64,000 nucleotides of DNA from Phenylobacterium sp. NIBR 498073 (GTDB taxonomy: Bacteria; Pseudomonadota; Alphaproteobacteria; Caulobacterales; Caulobacteraceae). The notes beneath the pieces are model-generated. The model had not been told where the DNA came from. It worked only from the letters and a program-made list of their open reading frames with translations, and did no database searches. The DNA lies in the NCBI RefSeq assembly GCF_027286305.1, contig NZ_CP114599.1:930001-994000 (forward strand). The letters are read 5' to 3'. Position numbers and translations under genes: made by a program. Within the stretch, counting starts at the first letter, position 1. The number at the start of each line of letters is the position of its first letter. Below are positions 1 through 9,939 of the stretch, in pieces.

Positions 1-792
1 GAACGGCACGAAGTCGACCAACTCGCAGCCCGCGGCCTTCAGCGCCCGCTCGACCTTCCAGGGCATGCCGATGCCGGCGAAGCCCACCTGCGGTCCGGGA
101 GGGGGCGGTTCGGCCGGTTCAAGGCGCGCGACCAGCACCGGCTTGGCGGCGAGCGCGGCCAGCAGCTCGGGGTCAGGCCGCTCCAGGTCGGCCGGTAACA
201 TCAGTATCACCGCGTCGGCCCGCGCCAGCCCGACCGCCAGCGGTTCGCGCAGCGGCCCGGCCGGGAACACCGAGCCGTCGCCTAGCGGCCAGACCCCGTT
301 GCGGGTCTCGCCATCGACGACGACCAGCGACAGAGCCTTCTTCAGGCTGGGGTTCTGATGGCCGTCGTCCATGATGATGGCGGACGCGCCGGCGTCGACG
401 GCGGCCAGGGCGCCGGCGGCCCGGTCGCGCGCGATCCAGATCGGCGCTTCGGCCGCGAGCATCAGCGGCTCGTCACCTACCTCTGCGGCGGCGTGGCGGG
501 CCGGATCGACCCGCAGCGGGCCGTGCTCCGAGCCGCCGTAGCCGCGCGACAGGCCGTGCGCGCCGGGCAGACGGCGCAACAGTTCGCGCACCACCGGCGT
601 CTTGCCGGAGCCGCCGACCGTCAGGTTGCCGACGCAGATCACTGGCGCCCCGGGATCGACCGGCCGGGCGCGCGCCATGCGCCGCGCCGTGGCCGCCGTC
701 CAGATCCAGGACATCGGCTTCAGCAGAGCCCGGGTGATCGGGGCGGGCGCGCCCTCGCGGACGTACCACCAGCGTGGGGTGGAGAGCTTCAT
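1..792 (-). CDS. lpxK: Tetraacyldisaccharide 4'-kinase, 3' end cut by window
   Basis: LpxK phosphorylates the 4' position of tetraacyldisaccharide 1-phosphate at the cytoplasmic face of the inner membrane, late in lipid A synthesis. The first 264 codons are present; the C-terminus lies outside the window. A hydrophobic N-terminal segment is followed by the P-loop GNLTVGGSGKTP at residues 55-66, characteristic of LpxK, and then by LSRGYGG. The ATG overlaps the waaA stop as ATGA, so the two are translationally coupled at the end of the msbA-DUF374-transporter-waaA-lpxK operon. The waaA-lpxK order is common in alphaproteobacteria. Identity is firm from the P-loop form and the neighbour. Confidence 0.93.
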   Translation of the reverse strand, partial: MKLSTPRWWYVREGAPAPITRALLKPMSWIWTAATARRMARARPVDPGAPVICVGNLTVGGSGKTPVVRELLRRLPGAHGLSRGYGGSEHGPLRVDPARHAAAEVGDEPLMLAAEAPIWIARDRAAGALAAVDAGASAIIMDDGHQNPSLKKALSLVVVDGETRNGVWPLGDGSVFPAGPLREPLAVGLARADAVILMLPADLERPDPELLAALAAKPVLVARLEPAEPPPPGPQVGFAGIGMPWKVERALKAAGCELVDFVPF

Positions 793-2039
793 GCCGGCAG
801 CAGGGGGCTGAGCAGCGCCAGCGCCTGGTCCAGCGCCGCGCCCTGGCGTTCGGCGTAGGCCAGCGCCGCGCGCCCGATCCGAGGCGCGATGAGCGGCTCG
901 TTCAGCAGCCCGCGCAGGTCGCGGGCCAGGGCCGCTTCCCCGGCGCAGCGGATGGCGGCGACGCGGTCGAACATCTCCTCGTAGGTGGCCGCGGCGTTGA
1001 ACACGTCCGGACCGGTGAGGATCGGAACCCCGAGCCGGGCCGGCTCCAGCGGATTGTGGCCGCCGACGCCGGGCACGAAGCTGCCGCCCATCACCACGAC
1101 GTCGCAGGCGCGGAAGAGCAGGCCCATCTCGCCCAGGGTGTCGGCCACATAGGCGGTGGTCGTGGCGCTCAGCGGCTCGCCCGCCGCCCGCCGCGCCGTG
1201 GAATAGCCCAGCTGGCTCAGCAGCGCGGCGACTGCTTGGCCGCGGTCAGGATGGCGTGGGGCGACGATCAGCAAGGCGCCGGTCCCGGCGGCGGCGCGGG
1301 CGATGATCTCGTCCTCGCCCGGATGGGTGCTGGCGGCCAGGATGACCCGGCGATCGCCGATCGCAGCCCGCAGCCGTTCGAGCTCCGCCGGATCGGCGGG
1401 CAGCGGCGCGCCGATGTTCTTGAGGTTCAGATGCGGCCCGGTCGTCGCGCCCAGGGCGTGCAGCCGCGCCTCGGTGTCGGCGTCCTGAGGCAGGATCAGG
1501 TCGAAGGCGCCGAGCACCGCCCGCGCCGCCGCGGGCGCGCGGCGCCATCCGTCGGCGCTGGCCTGGGTCATGCGCGCCGAGATCAGCGCCAGCTTCACGC
1601 CGCGCGCCTTCGCCCCCAGGATCAGGTTGGGCCAGAGTTCGCTCTCGACCTGGATGGCGGCGTCCGGGCGCCAGTGGTCGAGAAAGCGTCGAACGGCGCC
1701 GGGCGCGTCGACCGGCGCATACTGGTGGATGGCGCCGGGCGGCAGGCGCTTGCCCAGAAGTTCGGCCGAGGTGCGGGTCCCGGAAGTGACCAGGAGCGCC
1801 AGCCCAGGCCGCGCCAGCGCCTGGGCCAGCGGCAGCAGTGAGAGACTTTCACCGACGCTGACCCCATGCAGCCAAATCAGCGGCCCTGGCGGGCGGGCGA
1901 CGCCGGCGCGGCCGAGGCGCTCGCCGATGCGGGCAGGGTCCTCCTTGCCGCGGGCGGCGCGCCGGCGCAGGAGCCCGGGCGCCAGGGGTTCGGCCAGCCC
2001 AGTGGCGGCGGCGTAGAGCGCGAGGGGAAGCGGACGCAA
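789..2039 (-). CDS. waaA: 3-deoxy-D-manno-octulosonic acid transferase
   Basis: WaaA transfers Kdo from CMP-Kdo to the lipid A precursor. The 416-residue length fits the family. An N-terminal hydrophobic anchor (residues 4-20) is followed by HGVSVGES at residues 58-65, whose Glu64 matches the catalytic glutamate of KdtA/WaaA. Near the C-terminus the GT-B nucleotide-sugar motif VMGGSFVPGVGGHNPLEP is intact. It begins 9 bases after the upstream transporter stop and overlaps lpxK by four bases, so it belongs to the LPS operon. The number of Kdo residues added cannot be judged from sequence alone. Confidence 0.95.
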   Translation of the reverse strand: MRPLPLALYAAATGLAEPLAPGLLRRRAARGKEDPARIGERLGRAGVARPPGPLIWLHGVSVGESLSLLPLAQALARPGLALLVTSGTRTSAELLGKRLPPGAIHQYAPVDAPGAVRRFLDHWRPDAAIQVESELWPNLILGAKARGVKLALISARMTQASADGWRRAPAAARAVLGAFDLILPQDADTEARLHALGATTGPHLNLKNIGAPLPADPAELERLRAAIGDRRVILAASTHPGEDEIIARAAAGTGALLIVAPRHPDRGQAVAALLSQLGYSTARRAAGEPLSATTTAYVADTLGEMGLLFRACDVVVMGGSFVPGVGGHNPLEPARLGVPILTGPDVFNAAATYEEMFDRVAAIRCAGEAALARDLRGLLNEPLIAPRIGRAALAYAERQGAALDQALALLSPLLPA

Positions 2040-2048
2040 GGGGCGGGC

Positions 2049-3035
2049 TCAGATCGTGTGGGCGTTGGCGAGCCGGCAGGCCGCCGAGTGCCCCGTCTCG
2101 ACCTGGAGGGTCGCATGTCCAATGCCGAACTTGCTGGCGAGGCCTTCGCAGGCCGCGTGCAGAAAGTCGTCGCCGTCGCCGTTCTCGGGGCGCGTGACGT
2201 GAGCGGTCATGGCGGTCTCGGTGGTGCTCATCGCCCAGATATGCAGGTCGTGGACCTCGGTGACGCCCGGGCGCGTCAGCAGCCAGGCGCGCACAGCCTC
2301 GACATCCATCCCGCGCGGGGCGGCGTCCAGGACGAGGTCGACCGAATCGCGCAGCAGCGCCCAGGTGCCGATGACGATCACCGCGGCGATCAGCAGGCTG
2401 AGCGCCGGGTCGATCCACAACAGGCCGGTCAGCGCGATGGCGCCGGCGCCGATCATGACGGCCAGCGACACCGCCGCGTCGGCGGCCATGTGCAGGAAGG
2501 CGCCGCGGATGTTGAGGTCCTCGTGCCCCTTCATGAACATCAGCGCCGTGGCCGTGTTGATCACCACCCCGATGGCGGCGACGATCATCACCGGCCAGGT
2601 GGCGATCGGCGCGGGCTCGGCGAAGCGGTGGATGGCCTCGGAGACGATGACCCCGACGGCGACCAGCAGCAGCACCGCATTGGCCAGCGAGGCGAGAATG
2701 GTGGCCTTGCGCAGGCCGTAGGTGCGGCGCGAGGTCGGGGCGGACTTGGCCAGGATCGTCGCGCCCCAGGCCAGCAACAGGCTCAGTACGTCCGAGAGGT
2801 TGTGCCCGGCGTCGGCGAGCAGCGCCAGCGACCCGGACCAGACGCCGACGGCGGCCTCGGCCAGCACGAAGGCGAAGTTCAGCCCGACCCCGACGGCGAA
2901 GGCGCGGCCGAAGTCCTTGGGGGCATGGCTATGACCGCCAGGGCCGTGGGAATGGCCGTGGGCGTGATCATGGGCGCCATGATCATGGTCATGGTCGTGA
3001 TCATCGTGACGATGGCCTGAGTGGTCGTGCGCCAT
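2049..3035 (-). CDS. Cation diffusion facilitator (zinc-type efflux transporter)
   Basis: A CDF-family proton/metal antiporter that probably exports Zn2+ (or a related divalent ion) from the cytoplasm. The N-terminus is a metal-binding tail with more than a dozen histidines in HDHDHDH-like runs, followed by six predicted membrane segments. The transport-site pairs HNLSD (TM2) and HMAAD (TM5) are both present, typical of zinc-specific CDFs, and the cytoplasmic domain carries DLHIW. I start at the ATG that opens MAHDHSG; a GTG 15 bases upstream is also possible. It lies between the DUF374 acyltransferase and waaA in an LPS operon, an unusual guest that may simply share the transcript. Confidence 0.88.
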   Translation of the reverse strand: MAHDHSGHRHDDHDHDHDHGAHDHAHGHSHGPGGHSHAPKDFGRAFAVGVGLNFAFVLAEAAVGVWSGSLALLADAGHNLSDVLSLLLAWGATILAKSAPTSRRTYGLRKATILASLANAVLLLVAVGVIVSEAIHRFAEPAPIATWPVMIVAAIGVVINTATALMFMKGHEDLNIRGAFLHMAADAAVSLAVMIGAGAIALTGLLWIDPALSLLIAAVIVIGTWALLRDSVDLVLDAAPRGMDVEAVRAWLLTRPGVTEVHDLHIWAMSTTETAMTAHVTRPENGDGDDFLHAACEGLASKFGIGHATLQVETGHSAACRLANAHTI

Positions 3036-3065
3036 GGCTCTATGTGTCACCCTGGCGCGGAAGGA

Positions 3066-3763
3066 TCAACGTCGGCGGACCAGGGCTTCGGCGCGCCGCG
3101 TGGTGGCGGTCAGCTTGGCCGACAGGTCTTCGATCAGAGCCGCGATCTCGGCCTCGCCGGCGTCGGCGGGCACATAGTAGGGGCCGTCCCAGGCGGTAGC
3201 CCCGCGGCCGAACGGCCAGGCGAAGGTGACCTTGTCCCAGGTGTCGAGCACGATGGCCGGCGAGACCGCCAGGCCCATCAGATAGATCGGCGCGCCGGTC
3301 TTACGGGCGATCTGCAGCGAGCCGGGGGCGATCACCTCGGCCGGGCCGCGCGGGCCGTCCGGGGTGACGATCAGCACGCCGCCGCCGTTGACCCAGTTGA
3401 TGGCCTCGCGGATCGCCGCGACCGCCTGGCGGGCCTTGTTGGTGTCGCCCTTCTTGGCTGAGGACGTGCGGATGGCCGGAAAGCCGGCCCGCGACAGGGC
3501 CTGGGCGATGAACTCGCCGTCAGCCGAGGGCGAGACCATGCAGCGGACCTTGTCGCGCCGCCACCAGACGGGCGCCAGGCCAAGACACAGCGGGATGCTG
3601 CCGTGCCAGAACAACGCCACAGCCGGTTTGCCGTCCTGCAGGATCGGCTCCACGCAGGCGAGGTTGTCGTGCGTCCAGCGGCGGCTTTTGAGCGTGATGA
3701 TCAGATGCAGCCACAGCAGCCAGCTCAGAAAGGTCTGCACGCCGGGGTTACGCAGCAGGTTCT

Positions 3764-3767
<4 letters not shown>
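3066..3767 (-). CDS. DUF374 lysophospholipid acyltransferase-like protein
   Basis: A 233-residue protein of the DUF374 family, related to LPLAT acyltransferases and regularly found beside waaA in alphaproteobacteria. Recognisable family blocks are LFWHGSIPL, the SPSADGEFIAQ segment, and VTPDGPRGPAE. The histidine of WHGS probably plays the acyltransferase role. A hydrophobic N-terminus (about residues 10-27) suggests membrane association. The start is TTG, overlapping the msbA stop as TTGA, which makes translation depend on msbA. The acyl acceptor is unknown; lipid A or a phospholipid is likely from context. Confidence 0.85.
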
Positions 3768-5536
<1,769 letters not shown>

Positions 5537-5696
5537 CGGTCCTGGGGTCGGCTCTCGGCGCAGGGAAGTCAAGAAGGCGTCTTGGCCCGGCGCAAAGGCG
5601 GCATATGGTGTTGGTCGGGGCGAAACCGTGGCGTGCCGCCGATCCTCACCCGATCGGGCGCGCGCGGCGGTGGTCGTCGCCCCTATGGAGACTGTC

Positions 5697-6263
5697 ATGC
5701 GCGCCGTCGCATTCATCCTGGCCTTGGCGTTGGCGCCCGCCGTCGCGGTCGGGCAGCCGACCCCGGCCACGCCCGCCGCCACGCCCGCCGCCAAGGCCGC
5801 CGCCGCGCCGCCTGCAAAGGCGGTCACGCCGCCCGCCGCCGCCAAGGCCGCGCCGGCGATCCCTGCCGTTCCGGCCCCGCCGGCCGCGCCGCCGGCCGCG
5901 CTTGGCCGGGAGCCCGAGCTGTCGCGGGCCCAGAACACCGCGATCGCCAAGTCCATCGCCGCCCTCAAGACGCCGGAAGAACGGCGCCTGGCGAGCGGCT
6001 GGAGCAACGCCAAGAAGGTGGCCGAGGTGATCTGTCGCCCGGCCGCTTTGCCGGCGCTGAAGAAGCAGGTGCCCAACGCCGATCGCGTGTTCCTGGGCAC
6101 CGACGACCCCAAGACCCTGACCCTGGTCAGCACCCGCAGCCTTACCGGGGCGGGGCAGGTGCGCTCAGGCTCGGCGTGGCGCGACTTCACCTTCACCTGC
6201 GCCCTGATGCCCAGCAGCGGCAAGGTCGCAGGGTTCACGGCCGTGCTGAAGCCAGTGACCTAG
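5697..6263 (+). CDS. Secreted DUF930-like protein
   Basis: A 188-residue protein with a signal peptide (MRAVAFILALALAPAVAVG), then an Ala/Pro/Lys-rich linker to about residue 75, then a compact domain of about 105 residues. That domain has a conserved cysteine in EVICRP, a second in FTFTCALMP, and ends KVAGFTAVLKP; the spacing resembles DUF930, common in Rhizobiales and relatives. I chose the second ATG because GGAG sits six bases before it; an in-frame ATG lies 12 bases upstream. It is divergent from msbA, so the gap between them probably holds both promoters. Function unknown; probably periplasmic. Confidence 0.7.
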   Translation: MRAVAFILALALAPAVAVGQPTPATPAATPAAKAAAAPPAKAVTPPAAAKAAPAIPAVPAPPAAPPAALGREPELSRAQNTAIAKSIAALKTPEERRLASGWSNAKKVAEVICRPAALPALKKQVPNADRVFLGTDDPKTLTLVSTRSLTGAGQVRSGSAWRDFTFTCALMPSSGKVAGFTAVLKPVT

Positions 6264-6322
6264 GACCAGACGTCGCGCTCGGCTTCCGCTGGCGTCCCGA
6301 ACCGCCTATCTAGGCGCGCGCA

Positions 6323-7003
6323 ATGCAGGAAGCTCGCTTGGCCGATTTCGACCTCACCACGCCCAAGGGGCGCGTCGCGACCTATCTGGACTATCTCTGG
6401 AAGGATCACGCTTATCTGCGCCTGGGCTTTTCCAACGCCCATTGGATCAGCGACGAGCTGGTGCGCACCAACCAGCCCTGGCCCCATCAACTGGCCGAGT
6501 GGAAGAAGCGCGGCATCAAGACGGTGATCAACCTGCGCGGCGGGTTCGACGCCAGCTTCCATGCGCTGGAGAAGGACGCCTGCGAGCGCCTGGGCCTGAA
6601 GCTGGTGGATTTCACGATCACCTCGCGCGAGGTGCCGAGCCGCGCCCGAGTCCACGGCGCCAAGGAACTGTTCGAGACGATCGAATATCCGGCCCTGATG
6701 CACTGCAAGTCCGGGGCGGACCGGGCCGGCATCATGAGCGTGTTCTACATGCACTTCCGCAAGGGGCTGCCGATCCGCGAGGCGCTGGATCAGCTGCATA
6801 TCCGCTACCTGCATGTGAAGCAGGGCAAGACCGGCGTGCTGGACTACACCTTCGAGCGCTATCTGGCCGAGGGCGAGCCCAAGGGGCAGACGTTCCTGGA
6901 GTGGGTCGACAGCGACGCCTATGACGAGGCGGGCATCAAGGCCGACTTCCGCGCCAACATGTGGGGCCGGCTGCTCACCGAGGGCGTCCTGAAGCGGGAA
7001 TAG
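6323..7003 (+). CDS. Dual-specificity/tyrosine phosphatase family protein
   Basis: A 226-residue cytoplasmic cysteine-based phosphatase. The signature HCKSGADRAG at residues 127-136 has the catalytic Cys128 and Arg134 in the C-x5-R arrangement. An upstream KTVINLRGG block is typical of the bacterial DSP-like family. Similar alphaproteobacterial genes are annotated as protein tyrosine phosphatases without known substrate. It follows the DUF930-like gene by 59 bases on the same strand and ends inside a strong hairpin shared with the convergent DUF4170 gene. Whether the substrate is a protein, phosphoinositide or nucleotide cannot be told. Confidence 0.8.
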   Translation: MQEARLADFDLTTPKGRVATYLDYLWKDHAYLRLGFSNAHWISDELVRTNQPWPHQLAEWKKRGIKTVINLRGGFDASFHALEKDACERLGLKLVDFTITSREVPSRARVHGAKELFETIEYPALMHCKSGADRAGIMSVFYMHFRKGLPIREALDQLHIRYLHVKQGKTGVLDYTFERYLAEGEPKGQTFLEWVDSDAYDEAGIKADFRANMWGRLLTEGVLKRE

Positions 7004-7023
7004 CCTCCCCCTGAGGGGAGGCT
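7002..7023. terminator. Bidirectional hairpin terminator candidate
   Basis: Perfect inverted repeat AGCCTCCCC-CTGA-GGGGAGGCT between two convergent genes. Nine GC-rich base pairs with a four-base loop would stop or slow polymerase from either side. There is no long U-tract on either strand, so efficiency is uncertain. Its left arm begins inside the phosphatase stop codon. Confidence 0.6.
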
Positions 7024-7030
7024 TGGCGCC

Positions 7031-7267
7031 CTAGTCTTCCTGCGGGTCCTTATCGGGATCCAGCAGCTTGTGGGCGTGGATCACGAAATAGCGCATGTGC
7101 GCGTTGTCGACGGTCTCCTGCGCCTTGCGGCGCCAGGCGGCGACCGCCTCGCCGTGGCTGGCGTAGGCGCCGACGAGGTCGATCTTCGTCAGATCGCGGA
7201 ACGTGTTGTGCTCCAGATCCTCAAGTTCTCCGCCGATGACGAGGTGCAGAAGCTGCTTCTCGGGCAT
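7031..7267 (-). CDS. DUF4170 family protein
   Basis: A 78-residue small protein of the DUF4170 family: a short alpha/beta protein with LHLVIGGELED near the start, a central DLVGAYASHGEAVAAWRRKAQ segment and RYFVIHAHKLLDP near the end. It has no signal peptide. The family is usually found beside cysQ, waaA and lpxK in alphaproteobacteria, as here, but has no known activity. I start at the ATG with GGGGA six bases upstream. It follows cysQ by 17 bases and is the last gene of the PmbA-cysQ transcript. Confidence 0.82.
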   Translation of the reverse strand: MPEKQLLHLVIGGELEDLEHNTFRDLTKIDLVGAYASHGEAVAAWRRKAQETVDNAHMRYFVIHAHKLLDPDKDPQED

Positions 7268-7284
7268 GATGTTCCCCAAAATGG

Positions 7285-8079
7285 TCAGTTGGGTAGGTCG
7301 ATATGCCGTACGCGCTCCAGGATCAATGGGGCCAATCGCGGAGCGGCGCAAACGAGGCTCGGTTGCGCGGGTTTTGCGCCATTATACACGAACGGGCGGC
7401 CAAGATGATCGCCGACGAAGGCTCCGGCCTCGCGGGCGATGAGGTCGGCGGCGGCCAGATCCCAGTCGTACTTGGCGACCAGCGCCAGGGTGGCGTCGAA
7501 GGCGCCGGCGGCGATTACGCACATCCGGTAGGCGGTGGAGTTGCGGGCCTCGATGCGCATCTGCGGCCACGGCGTCGGCCAGGCGGGATGGGCGAACATG
7601 CGGGCGTCGCCGACCATGCCGCAGCCTTCGACCGTGTCGCGCTGCGAGGCGCGGACGTGCTGGCCGTTCAGGGTCGCGCCGCCGCCGGCGATCGCGCAGT
7701 AGGTCTCGTCGAGGTCCGGCGCGAAGACCACCCCGGCGATCGGCTTGTCGTCTTCGACCACGGCGACCGAGACCGCCCACCAGGGTCGATCCTTGATGAA
7801 GGCCCGGGTGCCGTCGATCGGATCGACGACGAACAGCCGCCGCCGCGAGCGACGGACCGGATCGTCGGCGGTCTCTTCCGACAGCCATCCATAGTCGGGG
7901 CGGGCGCTGGTCAGGATCTGCTTGATCAGCGCGTCGGTGGCCAGGTCGGCGTTGGTGACCGGCGAGTCGCCTTCCTTGTAGGCGGTCTCCAGGCCCTCGC
8001 GGCGCAGCTTCAGGGCCAGGGCCCCGGCGTCGAACGCCGCTTGGCAGATCAGTTCGAGGTCCTGGGCGGGATCCGTCAT
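7285..8079 (-). CDS. cysQ: 3'(2'),5'-bisphosphate nucleotidase / inositol monophosphatase family
   Basis: A Mg2+-dependent phosphatase of the FIG/inositol monophosphatase superfamily, probably removing the 3' phosphate of adenosine 3',5'-bisphosphate in sulphur assimilation. Metal ligands are visible: Glu68/Glu69 in WLSEET, DPIDGT at residues 86-91, and the second aspartate in KYDWDLAAAD. Length 264 fits CysQ. The ATG overlaps the PmbA stop (TGATG), so it is coupled to that gene. An inositol-1-phosphatase role is the main alternative and cannot be excluded. Confidence 0.85.
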   Translation of the reverse strand: MTDPAQDLELICQAAFDAGALALKLRREGLETAYKEGDSPVTNADLATDALIKQILTSARPDYGWLSEETADDPVRRSRRRLFVVDPIDGTRAFIKDRPWWAVSVAVVEDDKPIAGVVFAPDLDETYCAIAGGGATLNGQHVRASQRDTVEGCGMVGDARMFAHPAWPTPWPQMRIEARNSTAYRMCVIAAGAFDATLALVAKYDWDLAAADLIAREAGAFVGDHLGRPFVYNGAKPAQPSLVCAAPRLAPLILERVRHIDLPN

Positions 8080-9410
8080 CAGCGCCCGGCGATCGCCAGG
8101 CCGTCGACCAGCAGCGACGGCGCGTTGGCCGAGCCGCGGATCTCGAGGTCTGCGCCTGGAACCAGCCGGCTGTAGATGTCGATCAGGTTCCCGGCGACGG
8201 TGATCTCGGCGACCGGGTACGCCAACTCGCCGTTCTCGAACCAGAAGCCCGAGCAGCCGACCGACCAGTCGCCGGTGTTGCCGTTCAGCGAGGGGCCGAA
8301 CATCGAGGTGATCAGCAGGCCCTTGCCGGCCTGGGCGATCAGTTCAGCCTGGCTGGCGACGCCTGGCTCCACGGTGAGGTTGGTGGTCGACACTCCCGGC
8401 GCGCCGGCCAGTCCGCGAGAGGCGTGGCCGGTCGTCTCCAGGCCCAGCTGCCGGGCCGACGAGGCGTTCATGATCCAGGTGGTCAGCACCCCGTCCTCGA
8501 TCAGCGCCCAGCGGCGGTTGGCGACGCCTTCGTCGTCGAACGGCGAGGAGCCGAGGCCGCGCACCCTGTGCGGATCATCGACGATGTTCACGCCCTTGGA
8601 GAACAGCTGGGCGTTCAGCTTGTCCTTGAGGAACGAAGTGCCGCGCGCGATCGAGGGCCCGGCGATGGCGCCGATCAGCGGACTGATCAGCGACATGGCC
8701 ACGCGGTTTTCGAAGATCACCGGCGCGGTGGTGGAGTCGATCTTGCGCGCGCCCAGGCGCTGGGCGGCCCGCCGGCCAGCCTCTTCGCCGATCGAGCGGG
8801 CGCTCGGCAGATCGTCGCGCCAGCGGGTCGAGCGGCCGTCATAGCCGCTTTCCATGGTCTCGCCGTCGCCGGCGATCGCCGAGGCGGTGATCGAAAAGGC
8901 CGAGGCCTGGTAGACGCCCGAGAAGCCGCTCGAGGTGACCAGCCGCCAGTGGGACGATGAGGCCGAGGCCGAGCCGCCGTCGGAATTGGTGACCTTGGGG
9001 TTGGCGCGGGCGGCGTCCTCGGCGGCGCGTGCGACGTCCTCCAGGGCCTCGGGCGAGGGTTCCTGCGGGTCGTAGAGGTCGAGCTCGGCGAAGGGGCCCT
9101 TGGCCAGTCGATCCTGCGGCGCCAGGCCGCCGTAGCGATCCTCCGGCGCCAGCTTGGCCATCGCCACAGCGCGCTCGATCAGCTTGGCGCGCGCCTCGGC
9201 CGAGATGTCGGAACCGGAAACCGTCGCCTGCCGCTGGCCGACGAAGACCCGCAGGCCGAGGTCGCGGCTTTCCTCGCGCTCGACCTCCTCCAGTGCGCCC
9301 ATGCGAACATTGATGCCGAGGGCGGCGCGCTGCGCCCCCACGGCTTCGGCGGAGTCTGCGCCGGCCTTGAGCGCGGCGGAGACGACATCGGCGAGCAGGT
9401 TTTCGTCCAT
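8079..9410 (-). CDS. pmbA: TldD/PmbA family metalloprotease subunit (PmbA/TldE-like)
   Basis: A 443-residue TldD/PmbA-family protein. The pair TldD-TldE (PmbA) is a metalloprotease that matures small peptides such as microcins and cofactors. This copy lacks the TldD-type HExxxH motif seen in the other family member of the window (40050-41480), so it fits the non-catalytic TldE/PmbA partner. The C-terminus has the family block LEIRGSANAPSLLVDGLAIAG. I start at MDENLLAD; a second ATG nine bases upstream is possible. It lies 43 bases downstream of the MAPEG gene and overlaps cysQ by one base. Confidence 0.88.
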   Translation of the reverse strand: MDENLLADVVSAALKAGADSAEAVGAQRAALGINVRMGALEEVEREESRDLGLRVFVGQRQATVSGSDISAEARAKLIERAVAMAKLAPEDRYGGLAPQDRLAKGPFAELDLYDPQEPSPEALEDVARAAEDAARANPKVTNSDGGSASASSSHWRLVTSSGFSGVYQASAFSITASAIAGDGETMESGYDGRSTRWRDDLPSARSIGEEAGRRAAQRLGARKIDSTTAPVIFENRVAMSLISPLIGAIAGPSIARGTSFLKDKLNAQLFSKGVNIVDDPHRVRGLGSSPFDDEGVANRRWALIEDGVLTTWIMNASSARQLGLETTGHASRGLAGAPGVSTTNLTVEPGVASQAELIAQAGKGLLITSMFGPSLNGNTGDWSVGCSGFWFENGELAYPVAEITVAGNLIDIYSRLVPGADLEIRGSANAPSLLVDGLAIAGR

Positions 9411-9453
9411 CAAGGCCATATGGCGGGATGCGCGCCTCGCGGCAAGCTGCGGC

Positions 9454-9855
9454 TCACGTGATGGCGTAGAACAGCAGGGCGACGCTGGCGAAGACATAGG
9501 CCAGCCAGGTCAGGGTGACGCCGATCGATCGGGCGAACGAGGAGCCGCCGCTGCGCGACAGGCCGAAGGCGTGCAGGCCGCGGCCGACGAACAGCAAAAG
9601 GCCGGTCAGGTGCACGGCCAGCGGCGGGGCCTCGACCATGGCCAGGACCGCGATGCCGACCATGGCGGCGGGGACATACTCGGTTGCGTTGCCGAAGGCG
9701 CGGATCGCCTGCGCCAGTTCCGGGACCCCGCCGTCGCCCAGCGCCACCTTGTGCCGGCGTCGCTGGCGCACGACCAGCAGCGACAGCACCAGCAACAGGA
9801 TCAGGTGCAGCCCGACCCATAGGGCCGCGGCGTGGCCGGATGTCACGGCGTCCAT
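9454..9855 (-). CDS. MAPEG family membrane protein
   Basis: A 133-residue protein with four predicted membrane helices, typical of the MAPEG superfamily (membrane-associated proteins in eicosanoid and glutathione metabolism). The block FGNATEYVPAAMVGIAVLAM after the first loop is characteristic, followed by VGRGLHAFGLSRSGG. Bacterial members may have glutathione transferase or peroxidase activity, but this one's substrate is unknown. AAGGA lies about nine bases before the ATG. It is followed by PmbA on the same strand. Confidence 0.85.
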   Translation of the reverse strand: MDAVTSGHAAALWVGLHLILLLVLSLLVVRQRRRHKVALGDGGVPELAQAIRAFGNATEYVPAAMVGIAVLAMVEAPPLAVHLTGLLLFVGRGLHAFGLSRSGGSSFARSIGVTLTWLAYVFASVALLFYAIT

Positions 9856-9939
9856 ATTCGATTGTCCTTCATTCGCCCCCGCGAAGGCGCACAGTTGGGC
9901 TTGGTTTTACGAAAAGGGCAAGGGCGGGGCTGGCCCTGC

